DNA of 33,605 nucleotides from the NCBI GenBank assembly GCA_946405575.1, contig CAMJHP010000031.1, positions 1 to 33,605 on the forward strand, in the 5' to 3' direction. The position numbers and the translations under genes are program-made. The DNA is from an uncultured Bacteroidales bacterium. Lineage in GTDB: Bacteria; Bacteroidota; Bacteroidia; Bacteroidales; F082. Position 1 is the first letter of the stretch. The number at the start of each line of letters is the position of its first letter. The notes under the pieces were generated by a model, which worked only from the letters and a program-made list of their open reading frames with translations, had not been told where the DNA came from and made no database searches. Positions 6,464 through 13,771 of this stretch are shown here, one piece after another.

Positions 6464-8095
6464 ATGAAAGAAAAATCAACCGCATTGCTCGACATTGAAA
6501 AGATTGTCAAAGCATCAGAAGACTCCCAAATGAAAGGCCAATTCTTGGCGAAAAACGCACAGCCGCTTGAAAGACTTGCCAACAAATTGGAAATCAACAA
6601 GGAACAGGCCACTTTGTTCGCCATCATCGCCTACTCATCCTATTGCTCCACCTGTTCCCTTTCTGACATCAAACGCCACCTTGACTGCAAAGACCTCGAC
6701 ATGCTCAGGCTTGCTCCCGACCTCAAAGCACTTCTTCAGGCAAGGCTCATACGGAGCAATGGAAAAAGAGGATTGTATAGCGAAGAAAGCTACTACGTTC
6801 CAGAATACATCCTAAATTGCTTGTTGAACGATACAGAGATTGAGAAACAAGAAATAGGCAACCTCAACTTCGACACATTCATCCTGCAATTAGACTCGAT
6901 ATTCAAGGAGAAGGACGAGAAGGAGACCTCGTTTGAGTGTTTCGTCTATGATGTCCGTGAACTCATAAGGGCCAACCAACAATTGGATTTTGCCACAAAA
7001 CTTGACAGACTGAACTATGACGACAAAGAGCTTGTCTTTCTGCTGAAATTCTGCCTCAGCACGCTTATCGACCGAGAGGACAGTTTGGAATATCGGGATA
7101 TGGAAGACCTCTTTGACAATGAACGACAGGCAAAGGCAGAATTCAACTTGTTACGCAACGGTCAGCATCGGCTCATCATAGACAAGTTGGTGGAACCAGC
7201 AGGGCGCGAGCTTTTTTCTGGCGACACTTTCCGTCTAACCGAACACGCCAAAGAAACCCTGTTGCCCCAAAACTGTCTCAAACAGGCTCCCATTGACCTT
7301 GATGAACTCACATTGGCCACAAGCATTGCCGAGAAACGACTATTCTACAACACGAATGACCAAGCACAAGTTGAACGACTGAAAAACCTATTGGAACCCG
7401 CTTCATTCAGCGACATCAGACTTAGGATGAAGCAGCAAGGGTTGCGCAGCGGCTTTGCTTGTCTTTTGTATGGCGCACCTGGCACGGGAAAGACTGAGAC
7501 CGTGCTGCAAATTGCCCGCGCCACGGGTCGAAACATCATGCAAGTCAGCCTTTCGGAGATGCGCAGCAAGTGGGTGGGCGAAAGCGAGAAAAGGGTGAAG
7601 GCCGTCTTCGACCGTTACCGCAATTTCGTGGAGTATTGTGACAAGGAACCCATCCTGCTTTTCAATGAGGCAGACGGTATCATTGCGAAACGTTCCACCA
7701 ACGCCGTCCATGCCGTTGACCAAATGGAAAACACGCTGCAAAACATCATCCTGCAAGAGATGGAAACCTTGGACGGCATTATGATGGCTACCACCAATCT
7801 CACGCAAAACATGGACTCAGCCTTTGAGCGGCGTTTCCTCTATAAAATTAATTTCCATAAGCCTGACCTTGCCACGCGCCTCCATATTTGGCAAAGCATG
7901 ATGCCCAAGCTCCCTGAAAGCGAAGTAGCCATCCTTGCCGAACGCTACGATTTCAGCGGCGGACAGATGGAAAACATCACGAGAAAAGCCACCGTCGAGC
8001 ATATCCTGACAGGCCAAACGCCGAGCCTTGAAACGCTCATCAGCTTTTGCGAAGAAGAAAACATCGTTGAAAACAGACCGAGGATTGGGTATTAG
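6464..8095 (+). CDS. AAA+ family ATPase with N-terminal helical domain
   Basis: A 543-residue protein. Residues ~1-270 are helical and include a winged-helix-like stretch (SLSDIKRHLDCKDLDMLRLA). The AAA+ core has Walker A GAPGTGKT (337-344), a pore-loop region (LSEMRSKWVGESEKRVKAVF), Walker B ILLFNEAD (397-404), sensor 1 ATTN (442-445) and an Arg-finger-like ERRF (455-458). The first acidic residue of Walker B, usually Asp, is Asn401, while the catalytic Glu402 is kept. It is a cytoplasmic remodelling ATPase of the FtsH/CDC48-like clade; its target is unknown. The WYL regulator starts 47 bp downstream. The leader hairpins suggest post-transcriptional control. The AAA+ call is firm; the role is open. 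Confidence 0.85.
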   Translation: MKEKSTALLDIEKIVKASEDSQMKGQFLAKNAQPLERLANKLEINKEQATLFAIIAYSSYCSTCSLSDIKRHLDCKDLDMLRLAPDLKALLQARLIRSNGKRGLYSEESYYVPEYILNCLLNDTEIEKQEIGNLNFDTFILQLDSIFKEKDEKETSFECFVYDVRELIRANQQLDFATKLDRLNYDDKELVFLLKFCLSTLIDREDSLEYRDMEDLFDNERQAKAEFNLLRNGQHRLIIDKLVEPAGRELFSGDTFRLTEHAKETLLPQNCLKQAPIDLDELTLATSIAEKRLFYNTNDQAQVERLKNLLEPASFSDIRLRMKQQGLRSGFACLLYGAPGTGKTETVLQIARATGRNIMQVSLSEMRSKWVGESEKRVKAVFDRYRNFVEYCDKEPILLFNEADGIIAKRSTNAVHAVDQMENTLQNIILQEMETLDGIMMATTNLTQNMDSAFERRFLYKINFHKPDLATRLHIWQSMMPKLPESEVAILAERYDFSGGQMENITRKATVEHILTGQTPSLETLISFCEEENIVENRPRIGY

Positions 8096-8113
8096 TATGT
8101 CCGTAAAAACCTT

Positions 8114-8121
8114 TACCTTTG
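8114..8121 (+). promoter_or_regulatory. -7 box of the WYL regulator
   Basis: TACCTTTG fits TAnnTTTG and lies 21 bp before the ATG at 8143. This supports that start over the alternative at 8119, which would overlap the box. No clear TTTG -33 element is visible. Confidence 0.45.
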
Positions 8122-8142
8122 CCCTCAAAAAGCAAACCGTTT

Positions 8143-9039
8143 ATGGACAAACTCATCAAATGCATCTGGATTGCCAACACCATCGCCGACAGGCGCGACG
8201 CGGGCATCACGCTGAAAGAACTCAATGATAGGTGGACGCGGGACGACGACAACGACCCTATTCCCGAGAGGTCGTTCCACAACTACCGCCAATATATTGC
8301 CGATGTGTTCGGCATCGACATTGAATGCGACAAAAGCCGCAACGCCTACTACATTCCCCAAGGCGAGCGAGAAGAAATGCTTGGCAACGACTTGAAAATG
8401 TGGCTGCTTCACAGTTTCGCCATCAACAACAGGCTTTCGTCAGACCTTAGCCTGCGCAAACGCGTTCAGTTTGAGCGTGTCCCAGGCGGCATTGAGCATC
8501 TTGAACCGCTCATGGAAGCCTTGGAAAAGAGCCTTGAAATTGAGATGCGATACAGGCGGTACTATGGCAAAGACGACATCAAACATTACCGCTGCAAGCC
8601 ACTCGCGCTGAAGCTTTTCAAGCAAAGATGGTATCTGATAGCTCTCAACGAAAAGGAAGAAATTCGTTGCTATGCCTTGGACCGTATCGATACGCTCAAC
8701 CTCACAGAAACAACCTTCAAGACACCAGTGGATTTCGATTTGCAGAAGCATTTCCAAGACGCTTTCGGCATCTATGTGGAACCAGAGCTGAAGGCAGAAG
8801 AAATCCTCGTCAAAGCCGACAAAGACCAAAGCAATTTCCTGAAAGGTTTGCCTTTGCACCACAGCCAATGCATCATCGAAGAAACCGATGATTATTCCAT
8901 CTTCTCTTGGCGGCTTAAGCCTTCTTACGACTTCATCCAGCAACTGCTTACGATGAACGCACATATTGAGGTGCTGGAACCGATTTCGCTGAGAAACAGA
9001 ATCAAGTCACTATTGGTAGAGATGCTCAAGAAATACTAG
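8143..9039 (+). CDS. WYL-domain transcriptional regulator
   Basis: A 298-residue protein. Residues ~1-75 resemble a winged helix of the helix-turn-helix 11 type (GITLKELNDRW, PERSFHNYRQYIADVFGIDI, YYIP). The WYL domain spans ~125-200, with the signature QRWYLIAL (W163 Y164 L165), the Arg-rich strand MRYRRYYGKDD and CYALDRIDTLNLTE. The C-terminal WCX-like extension covers ~215-298 (KAEEILVKADKDQSNFLKG; VLEPISLRNRIKSLLVEML). WYL proteins bind nucleic-acid-like ligands, and several (BrxR, CapW) repress phage-defence operons (family knowledge). It has its own probable promoter, follows the AAA+ ATPase, and is the likely regulator of the block. It ends just before MITE copy 2. Confidence 0.88.
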   Translation: MDKLIKCIWIANTIADRRDAGITLKELNDRWTRDDDNDPIPERSFHNYRQYIADVFGIDIECDKSRNAYYIPQGEREEMLGNDLKMWLLHSFAINNRLSSDLSLRKRVQFERVPGGIEHLEPLMEALEKSLEIEMRYRRYYGKDDIKHYRCKPLALKLFKQRWYLIALNEKEEIRCYALDRIDTLNLTETTFKTPVDFDLQKHFQDAFGIYVEPELKAEEILVKADKDQSNFLKGLPLHHSQCIIEETDDYSIFSWRLKPSYDFIQQLLTMNAHIEVLEPISLRNRIKSLLVEMLKKY

Positions 9040-9045
9040 TATATT

Positions 9046-9183
9046 ATCACAAAACTGACAAAACCTACAAAACAGTTTTTTCGATGAGCGACTTGCCCAA
9101 CCGGGCAGTCGCAGGAAAGCCGCCGGTTGGCAGCTTTCCTCTTACTGCTTTATAGGTTTTGCTTGTTTTGAAGGTTTTGTGAC
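9046..9183 (+). repeat. MITE-like palindromic element, copy 2
   Basis: A 138-bp copy in the same orientation as copy 1. The left end is ATCACAAAACTGACAAAACC and the right end is the complement of GTCACAAAACCTTCAAAAC. The core hairpins GCGAC(t)TGCCC / GGGCAGTCGC and AGGAAAG / CTTTCCT are conserved. It lies between the convergent WYL and YitT genes. Confidence 0.8.
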
Positions 9184-9190
9184 AATTGCA

Positions 9191-10135
9191 TCACTCCGTC
9201 GGCAAAGCCTTAAATCCATTACCCATAATCTCGGAGCTTTCAATCACGTTGACGAAAGCGTTCGGGTCGAGGAAACGGAGGTTGGCCTTCAGTTTCACCA
9301 AGTCGCTACGGTTGAGGGTGACGTAAATCATCTTGCGCTCGGCACCTTGGTAGAGGCCACTACCTGCAAACACGGTACCACTGCGGTCCAAGTCCTTGAT
9401 GATGAAATCGCGCACCTCCTCAATTTTGTCGGTGACAATGAAGGCTGTCTTGTAGCTCTTCACGCCTTCCACAACGAGGTCGATGACCTTGCCTTCGATG
9501 TAAATCAGAAGGATGGAATAGATAGGCAAGCGAATGTCCTCGAAAGCAATCAAGGTGGTAAGTGAAATAATGCTGTCCACAACCATCACAAGCGTACCGA
9601 GGCTGATCTTGGTGTATTTATGGATAATCATAGAGATGATGTCAGAGCCGCCCGAAGTGGCACCGGCACGGAAAATGACACCAATGGCTACGCCATAGAT
9701 GAGGCCAGAAACTATGGTATTCAGGAAGAAATCGGGCATGAAGTAGCGTTGAACATCACCTTCCAAGAAGAACAACGATGACTGCATCTCCGTATCGAAG
9801 AAAGCGCCGTCATGGATGAGGGGTGCATAACCCCACCACGTTTCAAGGATATAGGTGAACACAGGTATCAGGATGACCGAAATGATGGTCTTGATGCCAA
9901 ATTTGGGACCAAGGATGATGGTACCGATGATAAGCAAAGGAATGTCCATAGCGATGCCTGACACAGAGATTTTCCATCCCCACAGGGCATTGAACACGTT
10001 GGCGAGACCATACACACCGCCAGGCGCCAAGTGATAAGGATTCACGAACATCACATCGCCGATGGCGAAAAGAGCCGAACCTAACACCAACAAGGCATAG
10101 GCCACAACTTGTTGCTTCAATTTCTCGTTTTTCAT
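9191..10135 (-). CDS. YitT family membrane protein (DUF161 + DUF2179)
   Basis: A 314-residue inner-membrane protein. About five to six hydrophobic segments occupy residues ~10-220 (VAYALLVLGSALFAIGDVMF, IPLLIIGTIIL, IISVILIPVFTYIL, GLIYGVAIGVIF, TLVMVVDSIISLTTLIAF). The family motif GATSGGSDII is at 158-167. A cytoplasmic DUF2179 domain covers ~230-310 (KTAFIVTDKIEEVRDFIIKD, GAERKMIYVTLNRSD). The family is widespread and its function is poorly defined; transport or regulation is suggested. The start follows a consensus -7 box (10192-10199, minus strand) with a ~50-nt leader. It is transcribed divergently from the tRNA-Arg/two-component unit. Confidence 0.9.
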   Translation of the reverse strand: MKNEKLKQQVVAYALLVLGSALFAIGDVMFVNPYHLAPGGVYGLANVFNALWGWKISVSGIAMDIPLLIIGTIILGPKFGIKTIISVILIPVFTYILETWWGYAPLIHDGAFFDTEMQSSLFFLEGDVQRYFMPDFFLNTIVSGLIYGVAIGVIFRAGATSGGSDIISMIIHKYTKISLGTLVMVVDSIISLTTLIAFEDIRLPIYSILLIYIEGKVIDLVVEGVKSYKTAFIVTDKIEEVRDFIIKDLDRSGTVFAGSGLYQGAERKMIYVTLNRSDLVKLKANLRFLDPNAFVNVIESSEIMGNGFKALPTE

Positions 10136-10191
10136 AACTCAAACAATTATGATTCAGTTAATTAAATTAAAATGTTAGCTTTTTGAAGCGG

Positions 10192-10199
10192 CAAAGATA
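10192..10199 (-). promoter_or_regulatory. -7 box of the YitT-family gene
   Basis: On the minus strand this reads TATCTTTG, matching TAnnTTTG, and is followed by GC as in many Bacteroidota promoters. It lies about 57 bp before the start codon. Confidence 0.55.
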
Positions 10200-10219
10200 C
10201 GAAATTTCCAAAATCTTAC

Positions 10220-10227
10220 TATTTTTG
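10220..10227 (+). promoter_or_regulatory. -7 box of the tRNA-Arg unit
   Basis: TATTTTTG matches TAnnTTTG and lies 12 bp upstream of the first base of the mature tRNA. Transcription would start close to the tRNA 5' end. It may also drive the response regulator and kinase genes, since no other promoter-like box is seen before 10336. Confidence 0.55.
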
Positions 10228-10239
10228 CAACCCAAAATA

Positions 10240-10311
10240 GGACCCGTAGTTTAATGGATAAAATAAAGGATTCCGGTTCCTTAGCTCAGGGTTCGATTCC
10301 CTGCGGGTTCA
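10240..10311 (+). tRNA. tRNA-Arg (anticodon CCG)
   Basis: A 72-nt cloverleaf. The acceptor stem is GGACCCG / CGGGTTC, with one G·T pair. The D arm is GTTTAATGGATAAAAT. The anticodon stem AAGGA / TCCTT encloses loop TTCCGGT, giving anticodon CCG (codon CGG). The T arm is CAGGG-TTCGATT-CCCTG. The discriminator is A at 10311, and CCA is encoded at 10312-10314. The response regulator starts 21 nt after the CCA, with no terminator between. Confidence 0.95.
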
Positions 10312-10335
10312 CCACACACGGCAAATCATCAGGCC

Positions 10336-11013
10336 ATGAAAATCCTTATCATTGAGGACGATAACAGTTTGAGAGAACTGATGCAACAAGCTTTGGCGGA
10401 CGACAGCCACATCATAGAAACTGCCGCCAATGCTACTACAGCCATGATGAAAGCCGATATCTACGACTACGACTGCATCCTTTTGGACATCATGCTGCCC
10501 GACGGCAACGGGCTTGACGTATTGCGTCACCTCAAGGATGCCCGCAAAGAAGCAGGCGTCATCATCATTTCAGCAAAAGACTCGCTTGAGGACAAGGTGA
10601 CAGGCCTCGACCTCGGTGCCGACGACTATCTCACCAAACCTTTCCATATTGCCGAACTCTCAGCCCGCGTGAAAAGCGTTTTCAGGAGGAAGCAGCAACA
10701 TGGAGAGAGCTTCGTCGAATTCGGCAACGTGAAGATATTGCCCGAAACGCGACAAGTCCTTGTCAATGGGCAGGCCATAGAACTGCTGAAAAAGGAATTC
10801 GACATTCTCCATTTCTTCATGACCCGTCCGGAACGTGCCGTCAGCAAAGGCACCTTGGCCGAATCCGTTTGGGGCGACTACATCGACCAGGCCGACAACT
10901 ACGACTTCATCTATGCCCAGATGAAAAACCTGCGCAAGCGCCTCACCGAAGCACAAGCCAACATTGAAATCTCGACCGTATATGGCTACGGCTACAAATT
11001 GGAGCAGCAATGA
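10336..11013 (+). CDS. OmpR/PhoB-family response regulator
   Basis: A 225-residue cytoplasmic transcription factor. The receiver domain (1-120) has acidic pocket E7 D8 D9, phosphoacceptor D51 in LLDIMLPDG, S79 in IIISA and K101 in YLTKPF. The C-terminal winged helix (~128-225) has the OmpR pattern LLKKEFDILHFFM, RPERAVSKGTLAESVWG and the wing TVYGYGYKLE. It overlaps the kinase gene by 4 bp (ATGA), so the two are translationally coupled partners. The family and pairing are certain; the target genes are unknown, though the two PepSY-like genes downstream are candidates. Transcription probably begins at the tRNA-Arg promoter. Confidence 0.95.
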   Translation: MKILIIEDDNSLRELMQQALADDSHIIETAANATTAMMKADIYDYDCILLDIMLPDGNGLDVLRHLKDARKEAGVIIISAKDSLEDKVTGLDLGADDYLTKPFHIAELSARVKSVFRRKQQHGESFVEFGNVKILPETRQVLVNGQAIELLKKEFDILHFFMTRPERAVSKGTLAESVWGDYIDQADNYDFIYAQMKNLRKRLTEAQANIEISTVYGYGYKLEQQ

Positions 11014-12287
11014 AACTCTCGCACCGCATCATATTGTCGATTTCTGGGGTGTTGCTTCTCCTCTTTACGTTGTGGGCACTCGTCTTCTACCAATCCAGCA
11101 AGCGCCGCATTTATGGGCGTATCGATAAAGTACTGGTTGAACAATCCGACAAAATCATCAAGCGTTTTCTTGAAATCGACAGCCTTCCCAACTCCCTTTC
11201 AGGGGTTTCGGGGACGGTTGATTTCACTATCGAAAAGGTCTTTCCGGAATATGCCGAAAGCCATCAAACATCTGTTTTTCAAAGCAATGAAGAATACATA
11301 GATGCCATCCAAAATGTGGAATCGGTCAGGGAAATGACGCAGGTTTTCCAAAAACGAGGCATCAACTACGAACTAACGCTAACTACTGAAGTCTTTGCCT
11401 GGAACAAGACCCTCGACTTTGCCGTTTTCAGCATCCTCATCCTCGCCATCATTCTCCTCTTGGCCATCATCAGCATCGTCAGCTTCATTATTGTCAGGAA
11501 CATGAAGCCCATCTATCGACTCACCGATTGGCTCAGGCACCGAAAGACCGACGAAGACATCCCCCAACCCGACAGCAACATCAAGGCACAGGAATTCAAG
11601 GAGATAGAATCAGCCGTTTTGGAATCCTCAGAAAAAACGAAACAGGTTTTTGAAGCGCAGAAAAGCTTTATCGGCAATGCCTCGCACGAGATTCAGACCC
11701 CATTGGCCATTTGTCGTAACCGCCTCGAACTTTTGGTTGACGAAACCCAACTCACCGAGCACCAACTCAGCGAAATCGAAAAGACATTGGACACTCTGGG
11801 CTACATATCTCGACTCAATAAATCATTGCTCCTCTTGTCGAAAATCGACAACCACCAATTTAAGGGAGAAACCGAAATTAGAATCAACCAGATTGTAAAC
11901 CAAGCACTTGAAAACCTCAAGGAAATCTACGAAAGCCTTAACATCAAGGTAGACATTGTCGAGAAACAACACATCAGGACCCATATGGATCCAACCTTGG
12001 CCTCCTCATTGGTAAACAATCTGCTGAAAAACGCTTTCGTCCACAACAAAAAAGATGGATACATCTCCATCACATTGAACGACAACACCTTGTCCGTTGC
12101 AAATTCGGGAATCGAGGAAGCATTGGATGCCGATATTGTTTTCCAGACTTTCTACAAAAAAGGCGAAAACAGCAGCTCAACGGGCCTCGGCCTCGCCATC
12201 ACAAAAGCCATTTGCAACGAATATGGTTTTGAAATCAGCTACAAATTCGTGCAGAACCAGCATGTCTTTAGCGTGAGGTTCAAATAA
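11010..12287 (+). CDS. Sensor histidine kinase
   Basis: A 425-residue inner-membrane kinase. TM1 is at residues ~8-27 (ILSISGVLLLLFTLWALVFY), followed by a periplasmic sensor region of ~105 residues. TM2 is at ~136-163. A HAMP-like linker and a HisKA helix follow, with H-box ASHEIQTPLA (H226), N-box SLVNNLLKNAFVHNK (~331-345) and G-box TGLGLAITKA (~393-402). The F-box region between is short and the catalytic domain is compact, as in small Bacteroidota kinases. It phosphorylates the co-encoded response regulator. The periplasmic region has no motif that identifies the signal. The next gene begins 69 bp downstream. Confidence 0.94.
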   Translation: MKLSHRIILSISGVLLLLFTLWALVFYQSSKRRIYGRIDKVLVEQSDKIIKRFLEIDSLPNSLSGVSGTVDFTIEKVFPEYAESHQTSVFQSNEEYIDAIQNVESVREMTQVFQKRGINYELTLTTEVFAWNKTLDFAVFSILILAIILLLAIISIVSFIIVRNMKPIYRLTDWLRHRKTDEDIPQPDSNIKAQEFKEIESAVLESSEKTKQVFEAQKSFIGNASHEIQTPLAICRNRLELLVDETQLTEHQLSEIEKTLDTLGYISRLNKSLLLLSKIDNHQFKGETEIRINQIVNQALENLKEIYESLNIKVDIVEKQHIRTHMDPTLASSLVNNLLKNAFVHNKKDGYISITLNDNTLSVANSGIEEALDADIVFQTFYKKGENSSSTGLGLAITKAICNEYGFEISYKFVQNQHVFSVRFK

Positions 12288-12355
12288 GCAAAAACCCCAT
12301 TTCAGATTTTTTTCAGAAACATTTCGGACTATTGCAGCCGAAATATGCCTTCGAT

Positions 12356-12820
12356 ATGGTGAATAAAGTGTTTGTCATATTAATCAACTTACTGATTTTC
12401 AGCTTTCCTCTGCAAATCAACTATGATTATCGCTTTATCAATTTCGAAGATCTCCCGACCAAAGCAAAAACTTTTGTCAGAACCTATTTTGGCCATTATG
12501 ACATCCGTATTGTCAAGATTGAAATGACGATGACGAGAACCGACTATACCGTGCAATTCGAGAACGGCATAAAAATCGAGTTCAACAGCAACGGTGATTG
12601 GGACGAAGTGAACAGCCCTTCCGATTGCCTTCCATCGGATTTTCTCAACAATATGATTATCAATTATTTGAATAAAAACTACCCAGATTATTGCCTCCAT
12701 ATGATTTCAAAAGGCAAACACAAATTTGAGGTAGAGCTGACAAATGGGCTGGAGCTCATTTTCAATAAAAAAGGTGAGTTTCTCCGATATGATCACAAAA
12801 TATTACAAAATAACACTTAA
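12356..12820 (+). CDS. Exported PepSY-like (DUF2874) protein
   Basis: A 154-residue protein with an N-terminal hydrophobic signal (VNKVFVILINLLIFSFPLQI) and one or two PepSY-like repeats. Each repeat has the form FVxxYF..Y.I.KIE...YTVxFxNGIKIEFxxxGDWDEV, here ~45-100 and ~105-150 (INYLNKNYPDY, KFEVELTNGLELIFNKKGEF). The ATG at 12356 is chosen because a TTG eight codons earlier would spoil the signal peptide. DUF2874 proteins are periplasmic and resemble beta-lactamase-inhibitor-like folds; their ligand is unknown. It is placed between the two-component genes and a larger paralogue, 12 bp apart from the latter, and is probably in the same operon. Confidence 0.8.
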   Translation: MVNKVFVILINLLIFSFPLQINYDYRFINFEDLPTKAKTFVRTYFGHYDIRIVKIEMTMTRTDYTVQFENGIKIEFNSNGDWDEVNSPSDCLPSDFLNNMIINYLNKNYPDYCLHMISKGKHKFEVELTNGLELIFNKKGEFLRYDHKILQNNT

Positions 12821-12832
12821 CAACTAAAGAAG

Positions 12833-13711
12833 ATGAAGAAACAACTGATTATCGCCACCTTAGCAGCATTAGCCCTCATTGTGACGGCCTGTGGCAAAAA
12901 ATTAGGAGCTGCCAACAACGACGACGCTACGCCTAAGACTTCCATAAACCAAGAATGGAATGTGAAGGGAGTTGCCACCGTCATCGACAACAAGGACATC
13001 TGTCCCGAGATTCTGAAGTTCGTTGAGATTCATTTCCCGAAAGCCAGCATTTCAAAATGCCAAAAGACAGAACATCTTTACAAAGTGAGCCTCAACGACA
13101 AAACCAGCATCGAATTCAGTTCAAAGTTTGAGTGGACCAAGGTAAAATGCGAAAATTCAACCATTTACAAAACCATTCCCGAAAGCATTGTGCCTAAGGA
13201 AATCGCCGCCTACGTTGTCGAAAACTATCCACATAAATCCATAGTGGAGGTTGAGAAGACGGCCTACGGCTGGGAAATTGAGTTGGACGATAGCCAAGAA
13301 ATCAGACTTGACACCACATTCAATGTCCTTCCGGAAGGAAAAAGCTACCTCAACTGTCCGGAAATCCAGTCTTTCGTTGCCACTTACTTCCCCAAGGCCA
13401 AAATCCGGAGTGCGCAACAATTTGAAGACGAAATTGAGGTGAAACTCACCGACAACACCGAAATCGACTTCTACCTCAACCTCGACTGGAAGAACATCGA
13501 TTGCGAGGATGCCCTCATTTACCAAATCGTGCCCGCCGAGCTCGTCCCCGAACACATCACCTCCTTCGTGAAGAAAAATTATGTCCACAATCACATCGAA
13601 GAAATCGAAAGAGTGCCACAGGGTGGCTGGGAAATCGTACTTGACAACAAAATGGAATTCAAGTTTGACAGCAAATACAACCTCACAGGTATTGACGACA
13701 AAAACCTCTAA
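12833..13711 (+). CDS. PepSY-like (DUF2874) lipoprotein with duplicated domain
   Basis: A 292-residue lipoprotein. The signal KKQLIIATLAALALIVTAC has lipobox VTAC (C20). Four half-repeats make two DUF2874 units, ~50-165 and ~170-290. Each contains strands such as LYKVSLNDKTSIEFSSKFEW, GWEIELDDSQEIRLDTTF, EIEVKLTDNTEIDFYLNLDW and GWEIVLDNKMEFKFDSKYN, and each has an IP.(S/L)IVP...YV..NYPH-type helix. It shares the fold with the upstream 12356 product. It is probably anchored in the periplasm and may be a sensor accessory or envelope-stress output of the adjacent two-component system (inference). A strong terminator follows. Confidence 0.85.
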   Translation: MKKQLIIATLAALALIVTACGKKLGAANNDDATPKTSINQEWNVKGVATVIDNKDICPEILKFVEIHFPKASISKCQKTEHLYKVSLNDKTSIEFSSKFEWTKVKCENSTIYKTIPESIVPKEIAAYVVENYPHKSIVEVEKTAYGWEIELDDSQEIRLDTTFNVLPEGKSYLNCPEIQSFVATYFPKAKIRSAQQFEDEIEVKLTDNTEIDFYLNLDWKNIDCEDALIYQIVPAELVPEHITSFVKKNYVHNHIEEIERVPQGGWEIVLDNKMEFKFDSKYNLTGIDDKNL

Positions 13712-13731
13712 TGGTACCATCGTTATTAGAG

Positions 13732-13771
13732 AACAACGCGGCCTGAATTGCTTCGGGCCGCGTTGTTTTTT
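13732..13771 (+). terminator. Intrinsic terminator of the two-component/PepSY operon
   Basis: AACAACGCGGCC (13732-13743) pairs perfectly with GGCCGCGTTGTT (13756-13767) around a 12-nt loop, with a run of six T at 13766-13771. The convergent DUF2027 gene ends at the same place. Confidence 0.9.

Noticed and set aside
8119..8142. Earlier ATG-less start for the WYL regulator at 8119
   Set aside because: It would overlap the -7 box at 8114-8121; MDKLIKCIWIAN at 8143 is a normal winged-helix start.
8440..8964. Leftward 174-codon frame within the WYL gene
   Set aside because: It is a shadow of the WYL coding sequence, with no promoter and no recognisable domain.
10240..10314. tRNA as an integration site for an island
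   Set aside because: No integrase and no repeated tRNA 3' end were seen on either side; the accessory block lies beyond the YitT gene.
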